From Pyrrhoderma lamaoense (Eukaryota > Basidiomycota > Agaricomycetes > Hymenochaetales > Hymenochaetaceae), in NCBI GenBank assembly GCA_002794735.1, contig NBAZ01000001.1, positions 2,790,001 to 2,854,000 on the forward strand: a stretch of 64,000 nt of DNA, read 5' to 3'. Numbering within the stretch: the first letter of the stretch is position 1; each line of letters starts with the position of its first letter. The translations under genes were made by a program, and so were the position numbers. A model generated the notes under the pieces. That model saw only the letters and a program-made list of their open reading frames with translations, did not search any database and was not told the origin of the DNA. Below, one piece after another: positions 24,889 to 37,280 of the stretch.

Positions 24889-26148
24889 ATGGATACTCAG
24901 AATTCCAACCCATCTACATTTCTGTTTCCTATTGCAAAGCTATCGTCGAAAACGACACTAGAGGTCGAGGACAAGATAGAACGATTGTCGTTGATTTACT
25001 CGAAAGGAGACGATAAGCAACTCGTTTCGGGGCGCCACAAGAAGCCTGGCTTAAACGGTACCCTCGCTCACTTGGATGCAAGTTTACGTTCCATACGAAG
25101 GCTTAAAACTTCGAAAGAGAATATCGTCATAGACTCTGGTTATGCCTCTGCGGACGACGACGATGAGGGAGAGGAGTCAGAAGATTTTGCTGACATGCTT
25201 CAGCTAGTTAGGGATAACACTTTCGAGCGCAACCATGTCATCGGTTGGTTAACCGGACTTGTTGCTCGATCTTCTTCATGGATATATACTGCGTCAGAGA
25301 CGTACTCAGACGAAGAAATCGAGGAAAGAGAAGCACTGGTCGAAAAAGCTTCGGCGCTTCTTTCATCTTTCACGGGGTTGGATGATGAAACCGACGACGA
25401 AATTCCACGCGAGTTCAGCTTCCCAATTGGGAACGGAAAAACAATCTTTGTCGATCTGAACGACAAGTTCGATTCAGATGATCATGATTCTGTTGGCCTT
25501 CAAAGTTGGGCCAGTTCAATCCACTTTGCACGGCTGTTGGCGGGAGATCCGGCAAAATATGGAATAAATCTTCATGAAACCCAGCGAATACTTGAGCTTG
25601 GTGCTGGTACCGGATTGCTGAGCATCGTAGCTTCAAAGGTTATCAGCTCACTAGGCGGGAACGGTTTGACGAAAATTGTTGCTACGGATTACCACCCAGG
25701 CGTTCTTAAGAATCTCCAGAAGAATATCGATATCAACTTCACATCGACCCACCAACCTTTCGTCGATGTACACACTCTTGACTGGCAGTTCCCGTCGTCT
25801 GGGCCTCCGTTCGACGTTAGGTTTGACACAATCCTAGCGGCGGATGTGATCTACCATCCAAATCATGCGCGCTGGATCAAGGACTGTGTATCGAGGCTTC
25901 TTAAGCGTCCTTCAGACTGTTGCCCTGAAGGTGGGGTATTCTGGATGATTATCGCACTGCGGAACAATGGGAGGCACGAGGGTCTTGCTGATGCTATATC
26001 TGACGTCTTTCCCTCGTCCGAAAGTTGCTTCATCTCTCCAGAGCATTTATCACTCAAAGTAATTTCGTTTCGAAATCTGGATCGAAAGTCTGGAGTTGGG
26101 CGTGCGGATGAATCTGGTTATAGGCTTTTTAAAATTTGTTGGGCTTAA
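24889..26148 (+). CDS. Protein-lysine N-methyltransferase, family 16 (EFM2-like)
   Basis: A single uninterrupted exon of 419 codons. The N-terminal 150 residues are acidic and probably partly helical. The C-terminal half is a seven-beta-strand methyltransferase. It has the entry motif VGLQSWASSIHFA, motif I ILELGAGTGLLSIVAS for S-adenosylmethionine, an acidic post-I ATDYHPGVLKNLQKNI, and the family signature ILAADVIYHPNHARW, comparable to the DxxY motif of METTL21/EFM enzymes. Such enzymes methylate lysines of elongation factors and chaperones. The overall length and long N-terminus are like the yeast eEF2 methyltransferase Efm2, so that is the best guess for a substrate. The lack of introns is unusual for this window. 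Confidence 0.85.
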   Translation: MDTQNSNPSTFLFPIAKLSSKTTLEVEDKIERLSLIYSKGDDKQLVSGRHKKPGLNGTLAHLDASLRSIRRLKTSKENIVIDSGYASADDDDEGEESEDFADMLQLVRDNTFERNHVIGWLTGLVARSSSWIYTASETYSDEEIEEREALVEKASALLSSFTGLDDETDDEIPREFSFPIGNGKTIFVDLNDKFDSDDHDSVGLQSWASSIHFARLLAGDPAKYGINLHETQRILELGAGTGLLSIVASKVISSLGGNGLTKIVATDYHPGVLKNLQKNIDINFTSTHQPFVDVHTLDWQFPSSGPPFDVRFDTILAADVIYHPNHARWIKDCVSRLLKRPSDCCPEGGVFWMIIALRNNGRHEGLADAISDVFPSSESCFISPEHLSLKVISFRNLDRKSGVGRADESGYRLFKICWA

Positions 26149-26412
26149 GTTCTGTATCAGTTGTCCTGAGAAAAAGAATATGAGTCATTCGTTTTTCTGA
26201 CACTATATCCGTTTTGCTCAAGTAACTGTCATAGAGGAAGGGGTTTCTCGAATGTATTGCGCAGGAACAAGTACTCTACATAATGGGTACAATTAAGTAA
26301 TACGTCCTTTGAAGTAATGCAGGTATAATAAAAACAGCAATGGTTATGTATCATGATCCGTGAAAAGAACCGAGAAAGGAAAGTAATTTTAAGTTTTACC
26401 ATATCATGCCTC

Positions 26413-27638
26413 CTAGCTTCGCTGGGCTCCGAGCCCACATAGGGCCCAAGCAATATCCATTAAATCCTTGTCTTTGCCAACTGTGTCGATCGCATCGTTC
26501 ACATTTCTCAAATTATTCAATTTAGGTGGCTGTTCCGAATCAGGAAGTTTCGCTTCGGCAATATCGCATGGTTGAACGTCCAGAACAGAAGTCTGACTAT
26601 TATGTGGTGTGATTGCTTCTTGACTATCTTCTACGCTTTCTACTTCAGTATCGGCACATTCCGTTTTTTCGTCATCTATACACGTCGAAATACTTTCAGT
26701 ATCAAATGATTGAGATGGGGCTAGTGGCAGCTGGTCCCAATTCAAAACTCTTAGAGAAGTACTTGGGGCTTGAGCCTGTTTTTTATCGCCCTCGTCTTCC
26801 TCTCTTTCAGCGTTTAACCGAGCCGCAGCGCATGCCCATTCAAGGGTTCTTTTAACTCGTGTTCGTCTTCCTCTTAGCCGACGCATGGCAGCGAAATCAA
26901 GGTATTCGCGTGCCGTTGGAGAATCCGGTGTAATACTAGATGCAGATCTTGAAACCGTCTCGGGATGAATAGGAGATGATGGCATATTTTCCCAAACAGC
27001 ACTATTAAGATTATAATGACCATGGGGAGAGGCCCCCTTTTAGACTTTCTCGGAGTGCGAGGCTCACGGATAGAAATTTCTGAGCGAGAAGCAACGTGAT
27101 CGAGTGACAAGTAGCTATTAGAGGTGCGTGATTGAGCAGGTGATTTTGAACTGGACTGTGACGAAGATGTATGGGAAGAGTGAGACAGAAGGGGGTAGGA
27201 ATGTGTGGAAGACCCTGATTTCGTTTGAGAACAGCTGGGGGATGTTGACGAGACTGCAGACAGAGTAAAAGGACCGGACGTTTTGAGGGGATTACTCAGA
27301 GCCACTTTTCGTTCAGTCTGACGCTTGTTCTGAAACCAAATTGTAACTGATTTCACATCCCTGTAGTAGAATCATGAGTTAAAATGTCACAGATAGTTAG
27401 ACTTTACTTACAGGTCTGTACTTTTGGCGATAATACCCCGCTCATCGCGAGATGGATGGGAGCAAGTCCGATATGCCTGCTCAAGAATGAAAAGCTGTTC
27501 TGCGCTGAACCTTTTGCGGGTTCGCTTTGTCTTCATTATTGGTATATCTGTGGCATCTTCTGCACACATTGGCATAGATGAGATCGAGGAGAGCGACGAG
27601 GAACGACTGAGAGGCATTGTAGTAGATGTAGTGTGCAA
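26413..27638 (-). CDS. Homeodomain transcription factor
   Basis: The protein starts near MHTTSTTMPLSRSSSLSS and has a homeodomain at about 27560-27310. It reads KTKRTRKRFSAEQLFILEQAYRT for the N-terminal arm and helix 1, then SRDERGIIAKSTDL before an intron, then VKSVTIWFQNKRQTERK as recognition helix 3. The WFQN core with Asn51 is intact, so DNA binding is expected. The remainder is Ser-rich and disordered, with a basic RRLRGRRTRVKRTLEWA segment and an acidic C-terminal part. The frame breaks at C5 27033-27037 (G5 on the coding strand); one more G joins KSKRG to ASPHGHYNLNSAVWENM. Homeodomain factors of mushrooms often control development, but no specific orthologue is claimed. It is divergent from the Tra2-like gene. 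Confidence 0.88.
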
Positions 27639-27704
27639 AGGCTGTTTGATCAGAACGCGTCCCCTTGTTACTCATACATGTAGTGTGACAAAACTTGGTA
27701 CGAA

Positions 27705-27710
27705 CACGTG
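27705..27710. promoter_or_regulatory. CACGTG box in homeodomain/Tra2 divergent promoter
   Basis: CACGTG about 70 bp upstream of the homeodomain gene start and about 160 bp upstream of the Tra2-like start, inside the 229-bp shared promoter. Confidence 0.4.
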
Positions 27711-27867
27711 AGGGCGTGTATATATAACGCTTTCCTGATGAGGCAGGTAGACAAATAAGAACAACTAGTAGCGCTGTGTCCCCACCTTTCATCGCACAGG
27801 CAGTGCTGCTGCAACTTGTCCTCACAACCGCCATCTTATACTCCCATCCCTACTCCGCTTATTCGAG

Positions 27868-29432
27868 ATGACTGACGGTACGTTTTCCAGCATCGAATCT
27901 TTGTGGCAGTCATCCGCATCAACGAATGCATCTTCAGTTTTCTTGTCCCATCGCACTTTTTGCCCCAGCGCTACAATTTCGGCTCAATTTCCTCTTCTAC
28001 CGCGTCTCGGTTATCGAATTTTTATTAATTGTGTCTTTGGCTAACGGCCAGAGACCGTTTTAGTACTTGACGCTGTTTTCTCGTCTCAAGTGGAGGTGGA
28101 CCAGCCTTTGGTTTTAGTTGTGTGGAACGCAAGGCTCAACTCTGCCACCCAATACGTAAAAACATGACAATAGTTGTGCTCCTCAACTTTGTTCATCTCA
28201 GCAGTTCTACACTCTTTCAGTATCATATGATCTGGACTTCCTCTTCATTTTCCTTAGTGCTGTCGAGTCTCAGTAAATTCTTGTCCGAAATGTACGAAGC
28301 TGTTAAGACAGATATCTGCTTTCGACCTTTCAGTTTCTTTCCCGACGCCCGCCATACCGTCATATCAATTTTCTAAATCTTCAGTATTCTGACATCGTGT
28401 CCCTAAACATTCAGCATGGCAATCGCAAGACATGGGCCCAACTAGCTCCTCAGGAGGTATCAGCATACCGACGGGGGATCTTGATGTATCCATAGTAAAT
28501 GGTAACGGTTTGTCTTCTGTTGTTGATGATCCAAGTTGGCCGTCTGGTAGACGTTCTCCCGGCCATGGTACAGATGATCACCGACGCTCAAGGAGCAGAA
28601 GTCCACAGAGAGAAGAGAGCCGTCGAGATAGGGACAGAGGGTATGTTCAATATATAGAGCTATACGTTCAGATTTTAAACCTCAACAATGTAGCCGGAGG
28701 GGCGATAACGATGAAGCATCTTCTAATCCGGGTAATAACTTGCATGTGTCTGGTCTAACCCCGAAAGTCCAGAATGAAGATCTTGAAAGATTATTCTCTA
28801 CTGCTGGGCGTGTTCAGAAGGCAGCTATCATGTATGACCCACACACACGGGAATCCCGTGGGTTTGGCTTTGTAACAATGGAAACGCCTGAGGAAGCGGA
28901 AGCTGCTATCACCGCTCTTAATGCTTCTGAGCAGTGGGGAAAGATCATAAGTGTAGAAAAGGTAGCTATATAAAAACTCAGAGTTTTCTAGTCTATTAGT
29001 GTACTAACTAGCCTTTTAGGCCAGACGGGCACGTGCAAGAACCCCTACACCTGGAAAGTACTATGGACCCCCTAAAAGGGGAGATTGTACGTTATATGTT
29101 TCCACTTTGAATATCACCATCACAAACTAATTACGTCCGAAGATGAGAGACCCTATGATCCTCGTCCATACGATAGTCGTTATGCGCGCGACTATTATGA
29201 TGACCGTGACCGTCGTGGTCGTTATGATGACCATCGTGGTGGTAGGAGGCATGATGAGTACAGAGGTAGGCGTTACGACGATCGTCGAGGTGAACGCCGT
29301 TACGATGATAGGAGGTAGTAAAGGGGTTTTATTTACTCTCATATCTGTCAACAGTTAACTAAATCGATTTTCTGAGAAATCAGGGATAGCGATCGTGGTT
29401 ATGACCGCAGGTACGACGACCGGCGTTACTGA
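27868..29432 (+). CDS. Tra2-like RNA-binding splicing regulator
   Basis: Six exons, with a ten-base first exon (27868-27877) and a 537-nt first intron ending at 28414. The N-terminus has Ser/Arg-rich HRRSRSRSPQREESRRDRDR. A single RRM follows: LHVSGLTPKVQNEDLERLF with RNP2, and RGFGFVTM as RNP1. The linker RARTPTPGKYYGPPKRGDY closely matches the conserved Thr-Pro-Thr-Pro-Gly linker of Transformer-2 proteins. The C-terminus is Arg/Tyr/Asp-rich with repeated RRYDDRR units. Proteins of this type bind purine-rich exonic enhancers and regulate splicing in the nucleus. All exon phases join cleanly to the stop at 29430-29432. The long first intron is odd, since animal Tra2 genes autoregulate by alternative splicing near the 5' end. 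Confidence 0.88.
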
Positions 29433-29770
29433 TCATTTTACTCAATAAAATTTCTATATGACTTCTCGCATGTGACAAGTTTTTTTTTCTATGTACTTCT
29501 TCAAGTTCTTGTTCTTCAGGCACCTGATTCGTAGCTTTGCTGTTATTTAATTGTGCTAGTTATGGGCATTCAACAATCCTTGTAGTTGTAGGAGAGTTGC
29601 AATCGAAAATCGGTTTTCAAAGACGTCACTATGCTATCAAGTGAAAATGTTCTCATATTTCTGGTATACTAGTACAACATTGGATTTGAATGCTATAGTG
29701 TCTACAAAGGCGAAAAAAAAGTAGTGCGGTACATATTATTATGTTGTATCTCCAATTTCGTTATTTTCCG
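29433..29770. other. Convergent 3' intergenic region
   Basis: About 340 bp between the convergent Tra2-like and SnoaL-like genes; it holds their 3' ends only. Confidence 0.45.
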
Positions 29771-30772
29771 TTATTTGGGTGGTTCTTTACTGACAAATTT
29801 GTTCACCAGGGATGCAGTGAGTTTCTTGCGGTGTTCGTTCAATGTCCCAAAGAATCCATCTTCTTTTGAGGAGTCCTTGAGATGATCCCATTCTTCAACA
29901 TGACGAGTGATCTTGTGATTATCGTTTGTAAAGATGGTAAGAAGTGAATTAAGAGTCTGTAATGCTAATCGTCAGTTATAAATAACTCCTAGAACGATAC
30001 TAAAAATAGAAATTTCGTTGCTATAAATTTTGAATACTTCGAATGGTAAATATTGACCTTTGTAGGGGATGAAGAATGCGGGTCTCGATAATAAGCAATG
30101 TCTTGGTCAACTAGGATCGTACCAGGCGGAAGACCGTCTGGACTCTTGAGGACACGGAACTTTTCTATATCTGCACGAGGGAATAGCTGTTCTCGGGGTT
30201 GAGTATATGTGGATATGGAAGTATAAAAAAGAAAATCAAAATCCACATGATAAGCTCCGTGAATACAAGATATGTATCAGCTACAACAACCTTAACGAGT
30301 GCGTTAAACTGCGAAGCTATAGAATCGGCGCCTTCTGCAATTCCCACCGGGTCCTGGAATACAGCGTTTTTATCGTATACTTCGTAAGTTGTCTTTAGCA
30401 AGGAATAGGGTTTATATCTAGAGTAGCTTCGAAACATGGATATGAAATACCTCGCGTGGCCTACAGGAGTACAGCTGGTTATACAATTGTTAGCGGTAAG
30501 TGCAATAGTTTTTGGGGAATGTTTGCGAATAGTAATCAACTCACCTCCTTCAATGCATTTATTATGTTCTGTTCAGATGGCTGGACCTGGCGTTCCGGAA
30601 GCTTTTTTGAATCCTGAGGTATTAGTCCGGTTGTATTGGGTGTGGTGTTACGAGACATTGCACGACTAAGTGGAGAAGAAGCAGGTACTAATATTCGAGT
30701 TGCGATGCGCCACGGCGTACGTGAAGCTGAAGGAGAAGGCGTCCTACCAGGAACAGCGAATGATAACATCAT
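29771..30772 (-). CDS. SnoaL-like (NTF2-fold) conserved protein
   Basis: Five exons on the minus strand, starting MMLSFAVPGRTPSPSASRTPWR, a Ser/Arg-rich leader that could direct the protein to mitochondria. The conserved part reads QNIINALKE-LYSCRPRE-TTYEVYDKNAVFQDPVGIAEG, then LFPRADIEKFRVLKSP, ILVDQDIAYYRDPH, ITRHVEEWDHL and the ending FFGTLNEHRKKLTAS. The Tyr/Phe-Asp-Pro segment and the final His-Glu-Trp-Asp strand fit the NTF2-like/SnoaL fold of small uncharacterised fungal proteins. The pocket could bind a small ligand, but the substrate is unknown. I chose the first ATG after the upstream in-frame GTG. Splice sites fit without frame correction. Confidence 0.7.
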
Positions 30773-31303
30773 TAAACGAGGGATATGCACAGAGGGTCAA
30801 AGGAGATGTGATCAGGTTCTACACTTGCGGGGTTATATACCATTGTAGGATATGTTATACTTACGAAGATGGTTGTCGAAAGGAAAGTTGAATACTCCGC
30901 GGTCAATGGCTGACTGGGTCGGTGAGCGCAGAGATGACCTCACCCTTCTCCAACCAGTCTGTCAAGAAACATATGGACATGTGTGCGTCAGGCTTTACGC
31001 ACATAATGAGCGATGGATCGGCGTCACCCTAGACATGTCATACTAGTTCAAATCTAAATCAACAGATATGCATAAAACGTCAGAGTATGTCACACGAGCA
31101 TCATAAGAGTGTTCCCGTCGTGCTCTTCCAGATGATCATATGATATGATGATGATATGTATCAACGCTTGTAACAAAGCTCTAATCCTAATAGTTTCTGA
31201 TCTAAAAGATTCAAGATTGTTCAAGACACCAGGGCATGTTTGAACTATTACGTAATCTACGATATTATGTAACACTTTCCTGCTCCCGTAAACTATCATG
31301 TAA
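30773..31303. other. Divergent intergenic region
   Basis: About 530 bp shared by the divergent SnoaL-like and RWDD2-like genes. It includes a short ATGAT-type simple repeat around 31130-31165. No gene seen. Confidence 0.45.
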
Positions 31304-32364
31304 ATGTTGAACTCTAACCTTCAGATTCAGTTAGAAGAATTGCAACTGATAAAATGTTCTCTACTTCCGGAAGAGTCTTTCTCTTTTGTACTCCCGGAAG
31401 ATGACATGAAAGAATGGTCGTCACTACTCCAAAGTTATATTGAGAACGGTGGAATCTCATATGACGATGATGGAGTAGGAATATATCACGAAACGAGTTC
31501 TACTTGTCATTTTGAAATACGTGTGGAAGATGTCCCACTCTGGTTTGAAGTCGAACTCCTCGAGACTACCCGGCGAATAGTAAATCCAGGCCTATAGTTC
31601 TAGTGAGGGGGAACAATAATCTGGATCGAGAAAATCAAGAGAAATGGCAAAAGATGGTCAAGGAGCGGATTGACGAACTTTATTCAGATCCAGATAATCT
31701 AGAGTAAGGATTCAAAAATAGATCTGAAAGCTCCTGTTGTCGCAACAACTTAAGAATAACTAGATCATTCGTGGTACAGAACTTGTTGACATTACATCTT
31801 ATACCACTCTTACACGAGAGCGCCTCATCACTTCGATCTCTATCGACCAAACCCGATCCTCAAAAGATTCCAAGTCCGGACGTTGATACTTTGACTAACA
31901 ACCCCTCTCCTACACCTACATCTCCAACCTCTTCCTCAGAACTCCATCACGCACTTCTCACCTCCCACCATCTCATCTCTCCCACCAAACGCCGGTCACT
32001 ACAAAAATGGGCCACCGAACTCTCCTTAGTAGGGTTCGCCAAAGTCGGTTACCCGGGTGTCATCTACGCAGAAGGAGGGCAGAGTGACATAGCGTCGTTT
32101 GTCATGCGCATAAAGGCTATGCAGTGGAAAGCTTTGCGAGTTCGGTTTGAGGAACCGTTTGATTTGAGGGGGTCGATGACAAGGTTACAGTTTAGACCTT
32201 CTAATGCTCACGTTGGTCCGGGGAGGGGCGAAGGAGGAGATGGGGTAGAGAAGAAGAGGTGGGTTGAGCTTGAGAAGGTTGGAGAGGTAGTAGAGATTAT
32301 GCGTCTTTCTGGGCGAGAATCATTTGTTACTGAAATGGGGCTAGGAACAGCTAGCTCTTCTTAG
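31304..32364 (+). CDS. RWD domain-containing protein (RWDD2-like, DUF1115)
   Basis: The N-terminal part (MLNSNLQIQLEELQLIKCSL onward) is an RWD domain. It continues after a one-base break near A3 31582-31584 into RPIVLVRGNNNLDRENQEKW and QKMVKERIDELYSDPDN. A short intron (about 31709-31769) leads to FVVQNLLTLHLIPLLHE. The C-terminal half has the DUF1115 signature HHLISPTKRRSLQKWATELS and GFAKVGYPGVIYAEG. Together these identify the RWDD2 family, conserved eukaryotic proteins of unclear function; RWD domains usually mediate protein contacts. As written, the frame hits a stop shortly after RRIVNPGL. One added base restores the conserved sequence. Confidence 0.82.
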
Positions 32365-33222
32365 CCCTTTGCTACATACAATGATACTTTGTAATGACTT
32401 GTAATAAAAGCATCTCCACCAATCGAGTTACGTGAACCGAAGAGGAGAAGAAGGCTCGAAAACTGGGGAGTTTAAGGCAGAGCCGAGAAAATAAGTATGT
32501 ATGTAATACTCACATTGATTAGTACGTCGGATTATTATAGCTGGGCGAGCCGACATGACCGACTAGATGAGATCGTTATTCCTTATTTGACTTATGTTTG
32601 TTTTGGTTTTATTTTCGTACACGCTTATTTCTTTCGAGAAAAGTAACAAACAAGGAAAGGCCGGGTAAACCTCCGATACAAAACATACCGACACCAATCA
32701 AATGCCTTGATTGATCGACTTTCCAGTCATACAAGAAACTTCGACAAACTAAACAGCAGAGAAGTGGAGCTTCACTCGGGAATATGATGATGTATGCCAT
32801 GATTATTACGAGATTCTACATGTATAATTACAAGAAGGAGATGAATAGACGAATTCATACTTTTGTTTTTTGGTATGATAATAAAGCCGTCTGAAAAAAA
32901 GAATGCTAATAAGAACATCACTTATATGCCTAAAAGAAATGTCAATGTGCAAGGACACCAGGAAGTAAAGAAAACAGATGGATGAGCTGAGGTAACAAGG
33001 GCACAGAACACAGAGAGGCAAGAAAGAAAAAAAGGGAAAAAAATTTAATAAATATATGAATGAAGAAAGTACGTGGGACAATAACATGACGTTTGCTGTT
33101 AAGAGCTGAAAGCTAAGTGATACCAAAAAGTAGTTAAAGGTTATAATAGAAACATCTAGGTTTTAATAATCCTCGAGATACAAAAGGTATAATTAGGAGT
33201 AAAGTGGGAAGGGGATGTGTCA
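32365..33222. other. Convergent intergenic region
   Basis: About 860 bp between the convergent RWDD2-like and O-fucosyltransferase-like genes. The plus strand from 32940 to 33060 is purine-rich. No gene seen. Confidence 0.45.
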
Positions 33223-35227
33223 CTACCAGTAGCGGTTACTGGTTATCGGAATTCCAAACACTCTTCGTAACAATACTACGTTCGCAGTCATACTAGAGAA
33301 CTAAAGGAGAGCAGAGTCAGTACGAGTATATTTTCGAATAGCCCAGAAACTAAGTAAACATCTCAAAGAGAGGGAGAAACCTACCCCATTGCCTATAAAC
33401 ACCCCGCACTTTGTGCGATAGCCATATCAACAGCCTGAGCGACGTAAACTTGTTCGTGACTAAGCGTCAAATCCCTACTCGAAACAACAACGTCCCAATC
33501 CCTTCATTTTCAATCTTCTTCTTCAACTCCTTCACCCAATCTCGTTTCCCATTCGTCAATATATACAATTTCCTCAACTTTTGTCCACCCACTAACGGTC
33601 CATCGCGAGTTTCCCATTCTCGTCTGACATCGTTGATTCGTTTGACTATTGCGTCGTCATCGGGATAACAATGTTCCATGGCTTCTGTGCTGTTTCCGGG
33701 AACGAAACGGTCGATGATTCCGGGTGATTGTGACCAGCCCATATACCCTGATCCCCAACCAGCTAGATTGTCACAGTGCTCGATGTAATCTCCTCGTCGG
33801 ATATGTACAGCCATCAGATCTGGCACGACGACTGGTGGTGGGTCTGACGAGAGAGCAGGGCTGATAATAGGTGCGTTCGTGCGGACCGCCGAGAGTATAA
33901 GCTGAGCCCATCTGAATTCTGTCAGGATCGGGGACTGTGAAAGTGTAGGCCAAACAGTTTCCATCATCTTATCACCGAAATGTCTAAAAGTAGAGTTTTA
34001 AACAATTAAAGTTAGACATCATATATATGATAGAGTTATGAGTTTTAGGGTATAAGGATTTCCATATAAAAAGTGATTTTTATATAGTCAAAAACTGAAG
34101 CATGACTTACTGCCAGTCGAAAGGATGCTCCATTCCCCCTCGGACTTCGACACATGTCTCATTCATACCCGACAGCTTTTCAACATATTTCTCTAGAACT
34201 TCGTTAATCGGACGACCATCCAGTCCCTTATTCATTTCTGAAATTTCAACGAAAGTTCTTCGCTCATAAGGACAGATTTTATCAAAGTATTCAATAGTGA
34301 CAGCTCGTGGATGATTGTCGCCAGGTGGGAAAGGTCCGCCAGCTATAGGGCCTGTGTTCCAGTTATCAAAAAAAATATTGAATGGATAATCTCGTTTAAT
34401 ATTGATGTTAAGTTTGTAATTGAATCAGACTCACCATCAACTAGGGCCGATAGCGGGATTCTTGAAGGGATAAGATGCCCGTGGTAGTCTACAAAAGGTT
34501 CTGGACCCCTCTGCCATGTGTAAGGTTCAAACACAAAACTAAATAAGGAATAGAAATGAGTGAGATATTGATGTGTGGGCGGCATGTACGGAGAAAAATG
34601 GGGAAACGTACCCCCGGTTTGAGAGGTAAGCCATCTGTGCCATCATGTACCTTTATATAATAAAATAAAGATGATATCAGCAAAAACTTGAATACGTTGC
34701 CTTCTCGCATAGAAAGCAAAACTAACAGTGTTTGGAAGATATTGTTCCATCCCAGACCTAACAATGAAGAAATGAAAAAAGGAGAGGTTGAGTACTTAAT
34801 TACGACGCACACGAGCAATAGCGCGTGTTATTAATAGAATAGAATAGAACATACCCCAATGTTGGTTAGAAATCCACATGTATCTACCATTCTCCCCCTC
34901 TGGTGGCGGTAACGAAGGGTCGTGTTGAGGATAATTCCTCTCCAGTTCATAGAATCTTTCATACGTTGGAGGTTTGACAATTTCGGGATCACTATTCGCG
35001 ATATTCGACCAAGCGACTTTGACTGGTGCGGGATTGGTTACGACTACGACTCCGACGAGGAACGCGATACCGACGCCACATAAGAAGAGTACGCGTCGAC
35101 GGGAAGGATTGAATAAGAACCGACGTAGATTTGAAGCTGTAGAGGAGGAGGCAGGGTTGAATTGTGAGCTCCCATTGGATGGTAGGAGCTCGTACTGCGC
35201 ATCCCGGGACCTCGAGCCAAAGACCAT
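33223..35227 (-). CDS. O-fucosyltransferase-like type II membrane protein
   Basis: A multi-exon gene. The N-terminus (MVFGSRSRDAQYELLPSNGS) is cytosolic, followed by basic residues and a single membrane anchor RVLFLCGVGIAFLVGVVVV, the layout of a Golgi type II glycosyltransferase. Lumenal motifs include YMWISNQHWG, GWNNIFQ, YTWQRGPEPFVDYHG and the family signature VHIRRGDYIEHC. Late motifs are LTLSHEQVYVAQAVDMAIAQ and VFIGNG. The last exon encodes FSSMTANVVLLRRVFGIP. This matches the fungal proteins annotated as GDP-fucose protein O-fucosyltransferase-like. The donor and acceptor sugars are not shown by sequence. One base is missing at C4 33402-33405 (G4 on the coding strand), just before VFIGNG. 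Confidence 0.82.
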
Positions 35228-37280
35228 TGTGTATATGACGACCCGCCGCACCGAAAGCTAAGACAGTACTATTATCTCTCGCCCTTTTTTCCTGCTACCC
35301 TTTAATTTGTGTTTTTTTGCCCTACTGCTATACCCTGGGTAGATATAAGGTTTCGTTCCACTTTAGTTACTATGAATTACAGGGAAAAGGTGGAGAGAGG
35401 GGGGTTCAGACAGGGAAGTACTGGAAAAAGTTGTCGGAGATGGATGAAGGAAGGAGAAAGGAGATAAGGAGGCAGTGAAGGACGTGCAGGAAAAAAGGAT
35501 GATTTATTTGAATTGGTGTATTTAGCACGAAATTGCCGTGCTGATGCGCCGTCTGGTTGCTGCGGGGGATGCGAGCGAGCTGGGACCCAGGTTTTTTGCT
35601 TATAACTCTCAGTTCTGTTGTGTACAAGTCACTACGCATATGTTTCACCTTTCGGATGGACGCATGTCCGCTCCTCCCAACCGTCTTGATTCTAGTCACA
35701 AATCCACTTTTGTGCGTTTATGTTGATTTTATATCCAGGGTCACTCGGTGCTACTTGCCATACAACCACTTAGCGCAATGTGGCGGGTCCATTTTCATTG
35801 CCATTTATAGCCGCTTTACACACGCTCTCACCCCGCCCATTTTGCTTCTTTGCGGTTCCGGCAATAGCAGCTATCAGAAAGGTAGTTCTAGTTCAATTTT
35901 TCCCCTTCGAGAATCAGCAAAGAATCAGCGTTCTCGAGTTCACCTCTCCCTCTTTTATCAAAGATGAAAACGAGTCTAAAGCAAGACATAAGATATCTGT
36001 TTCTGTTGTAATCCTATCTTGAAAAATGAAGTACTTGTCGGTGACCATAAAAAATGCATACATCTTGTATTGTTACGCGCCCGGGTATTTTTTACCCTTT
36101 GGGCTACTACTACCATCAAGTGTTGAGACTACGAACTGATCGGATCTCCCGAAGAGAAAAGAACAGCTCAAGAAAGATAGATCAAGAATACAGGAGGTCG
36201 GGTATACTAAGATCGACCAGTACATAATCAGTAATTCTTACCCTTTTTTATAATTTTAAAAAGTAGATCTAAGGGAAAACATGTTCGCGGGTTACAACAT
36301 ATGTGATGACGCTTTATGGTAAAGTAGTTTGTAAAAAAAGAAAGATCTGGACATCTAACTTCCTACATGATTAATACTCGGGGTTGAGCCACAGCAATGC
36401 ATTCGAATTACGCGATTGTTTGTGTGCCTAGCTTTTTATATTTTTTCTAATTTCTAATAAGATATTGTATCTCATATTCACATTAAACACTCCGGTTTTC
36501 TAGCTACATAGCGCAGATTGTCCCTTAAAACAAAAACAAAAAACCATTTTGGAATGGAAAGAAGATATCAATAACTCACACTTATCCGACAAAACCACTT
36601 ATAAATATCTTATCTTACTTCTTGCAAATAGGTGTAGGAGTCATACATATACGCTATATTTCTTTTTGTTATACAACAAGGATTACAAGTACATGCGTTG
36701 CTCCTTCAACAAAAGTTATTAATAATAGATAATAGTATACATCCAAAAGCGCATGATATGTGAAAGGGAATATCCAAGGCTGATGATGTAAGTAGAAAAA
36801 AGTTACAAAGATGAGTAGAGAACAAGACAAGTAGATGTTTGTTTAGAGGGGAGAACGATGAGAACAAGAAAAGAAAAGAGAACACGATAGGGTGAAGAGC
36901 GATGAGCAATGAGCAATGAGGATGAGATGTCATAGCAAAAAGATGAAAAACGAACTCGGATTAAAATGCTCAAAAAGAAGTACCAACACCTTTTTTGGTG
37001 TAAAAATCAAGAAAGAGAAAAAAAAATAGAAGAAAAAAAAGATGGCCATCAAAACCATATCCATATTATATCATAAAGGCCTAGGCGAAACGGGGCTGGG
37101 GAGATGCATAGAGACATAGGAAAGGATAGAGGTGAGTATATGGGCTTTTTATGTGAGTAAGATGAAAGAGTTGCAACAAGACGACACTGCGACGAACATA
37201 AAAACAAAGATGAAAAAGATAGAGAGGGAGAGTCAGAATCGGAATAGACAAAAAATTAAGCATGGAGCTGTTTGTTGAGG
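35228..37280. other. Long intergenic region
   Basis: About 2 kb. The left part carries the promoter of the O-fucosyltransferase-like gene; the right part (36700-37280) is probably 3' untranslated sequence of the repeat protein gene, purine-rich on the plus strand. Open frames here have no recognisable features. Confidence 0.45.
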
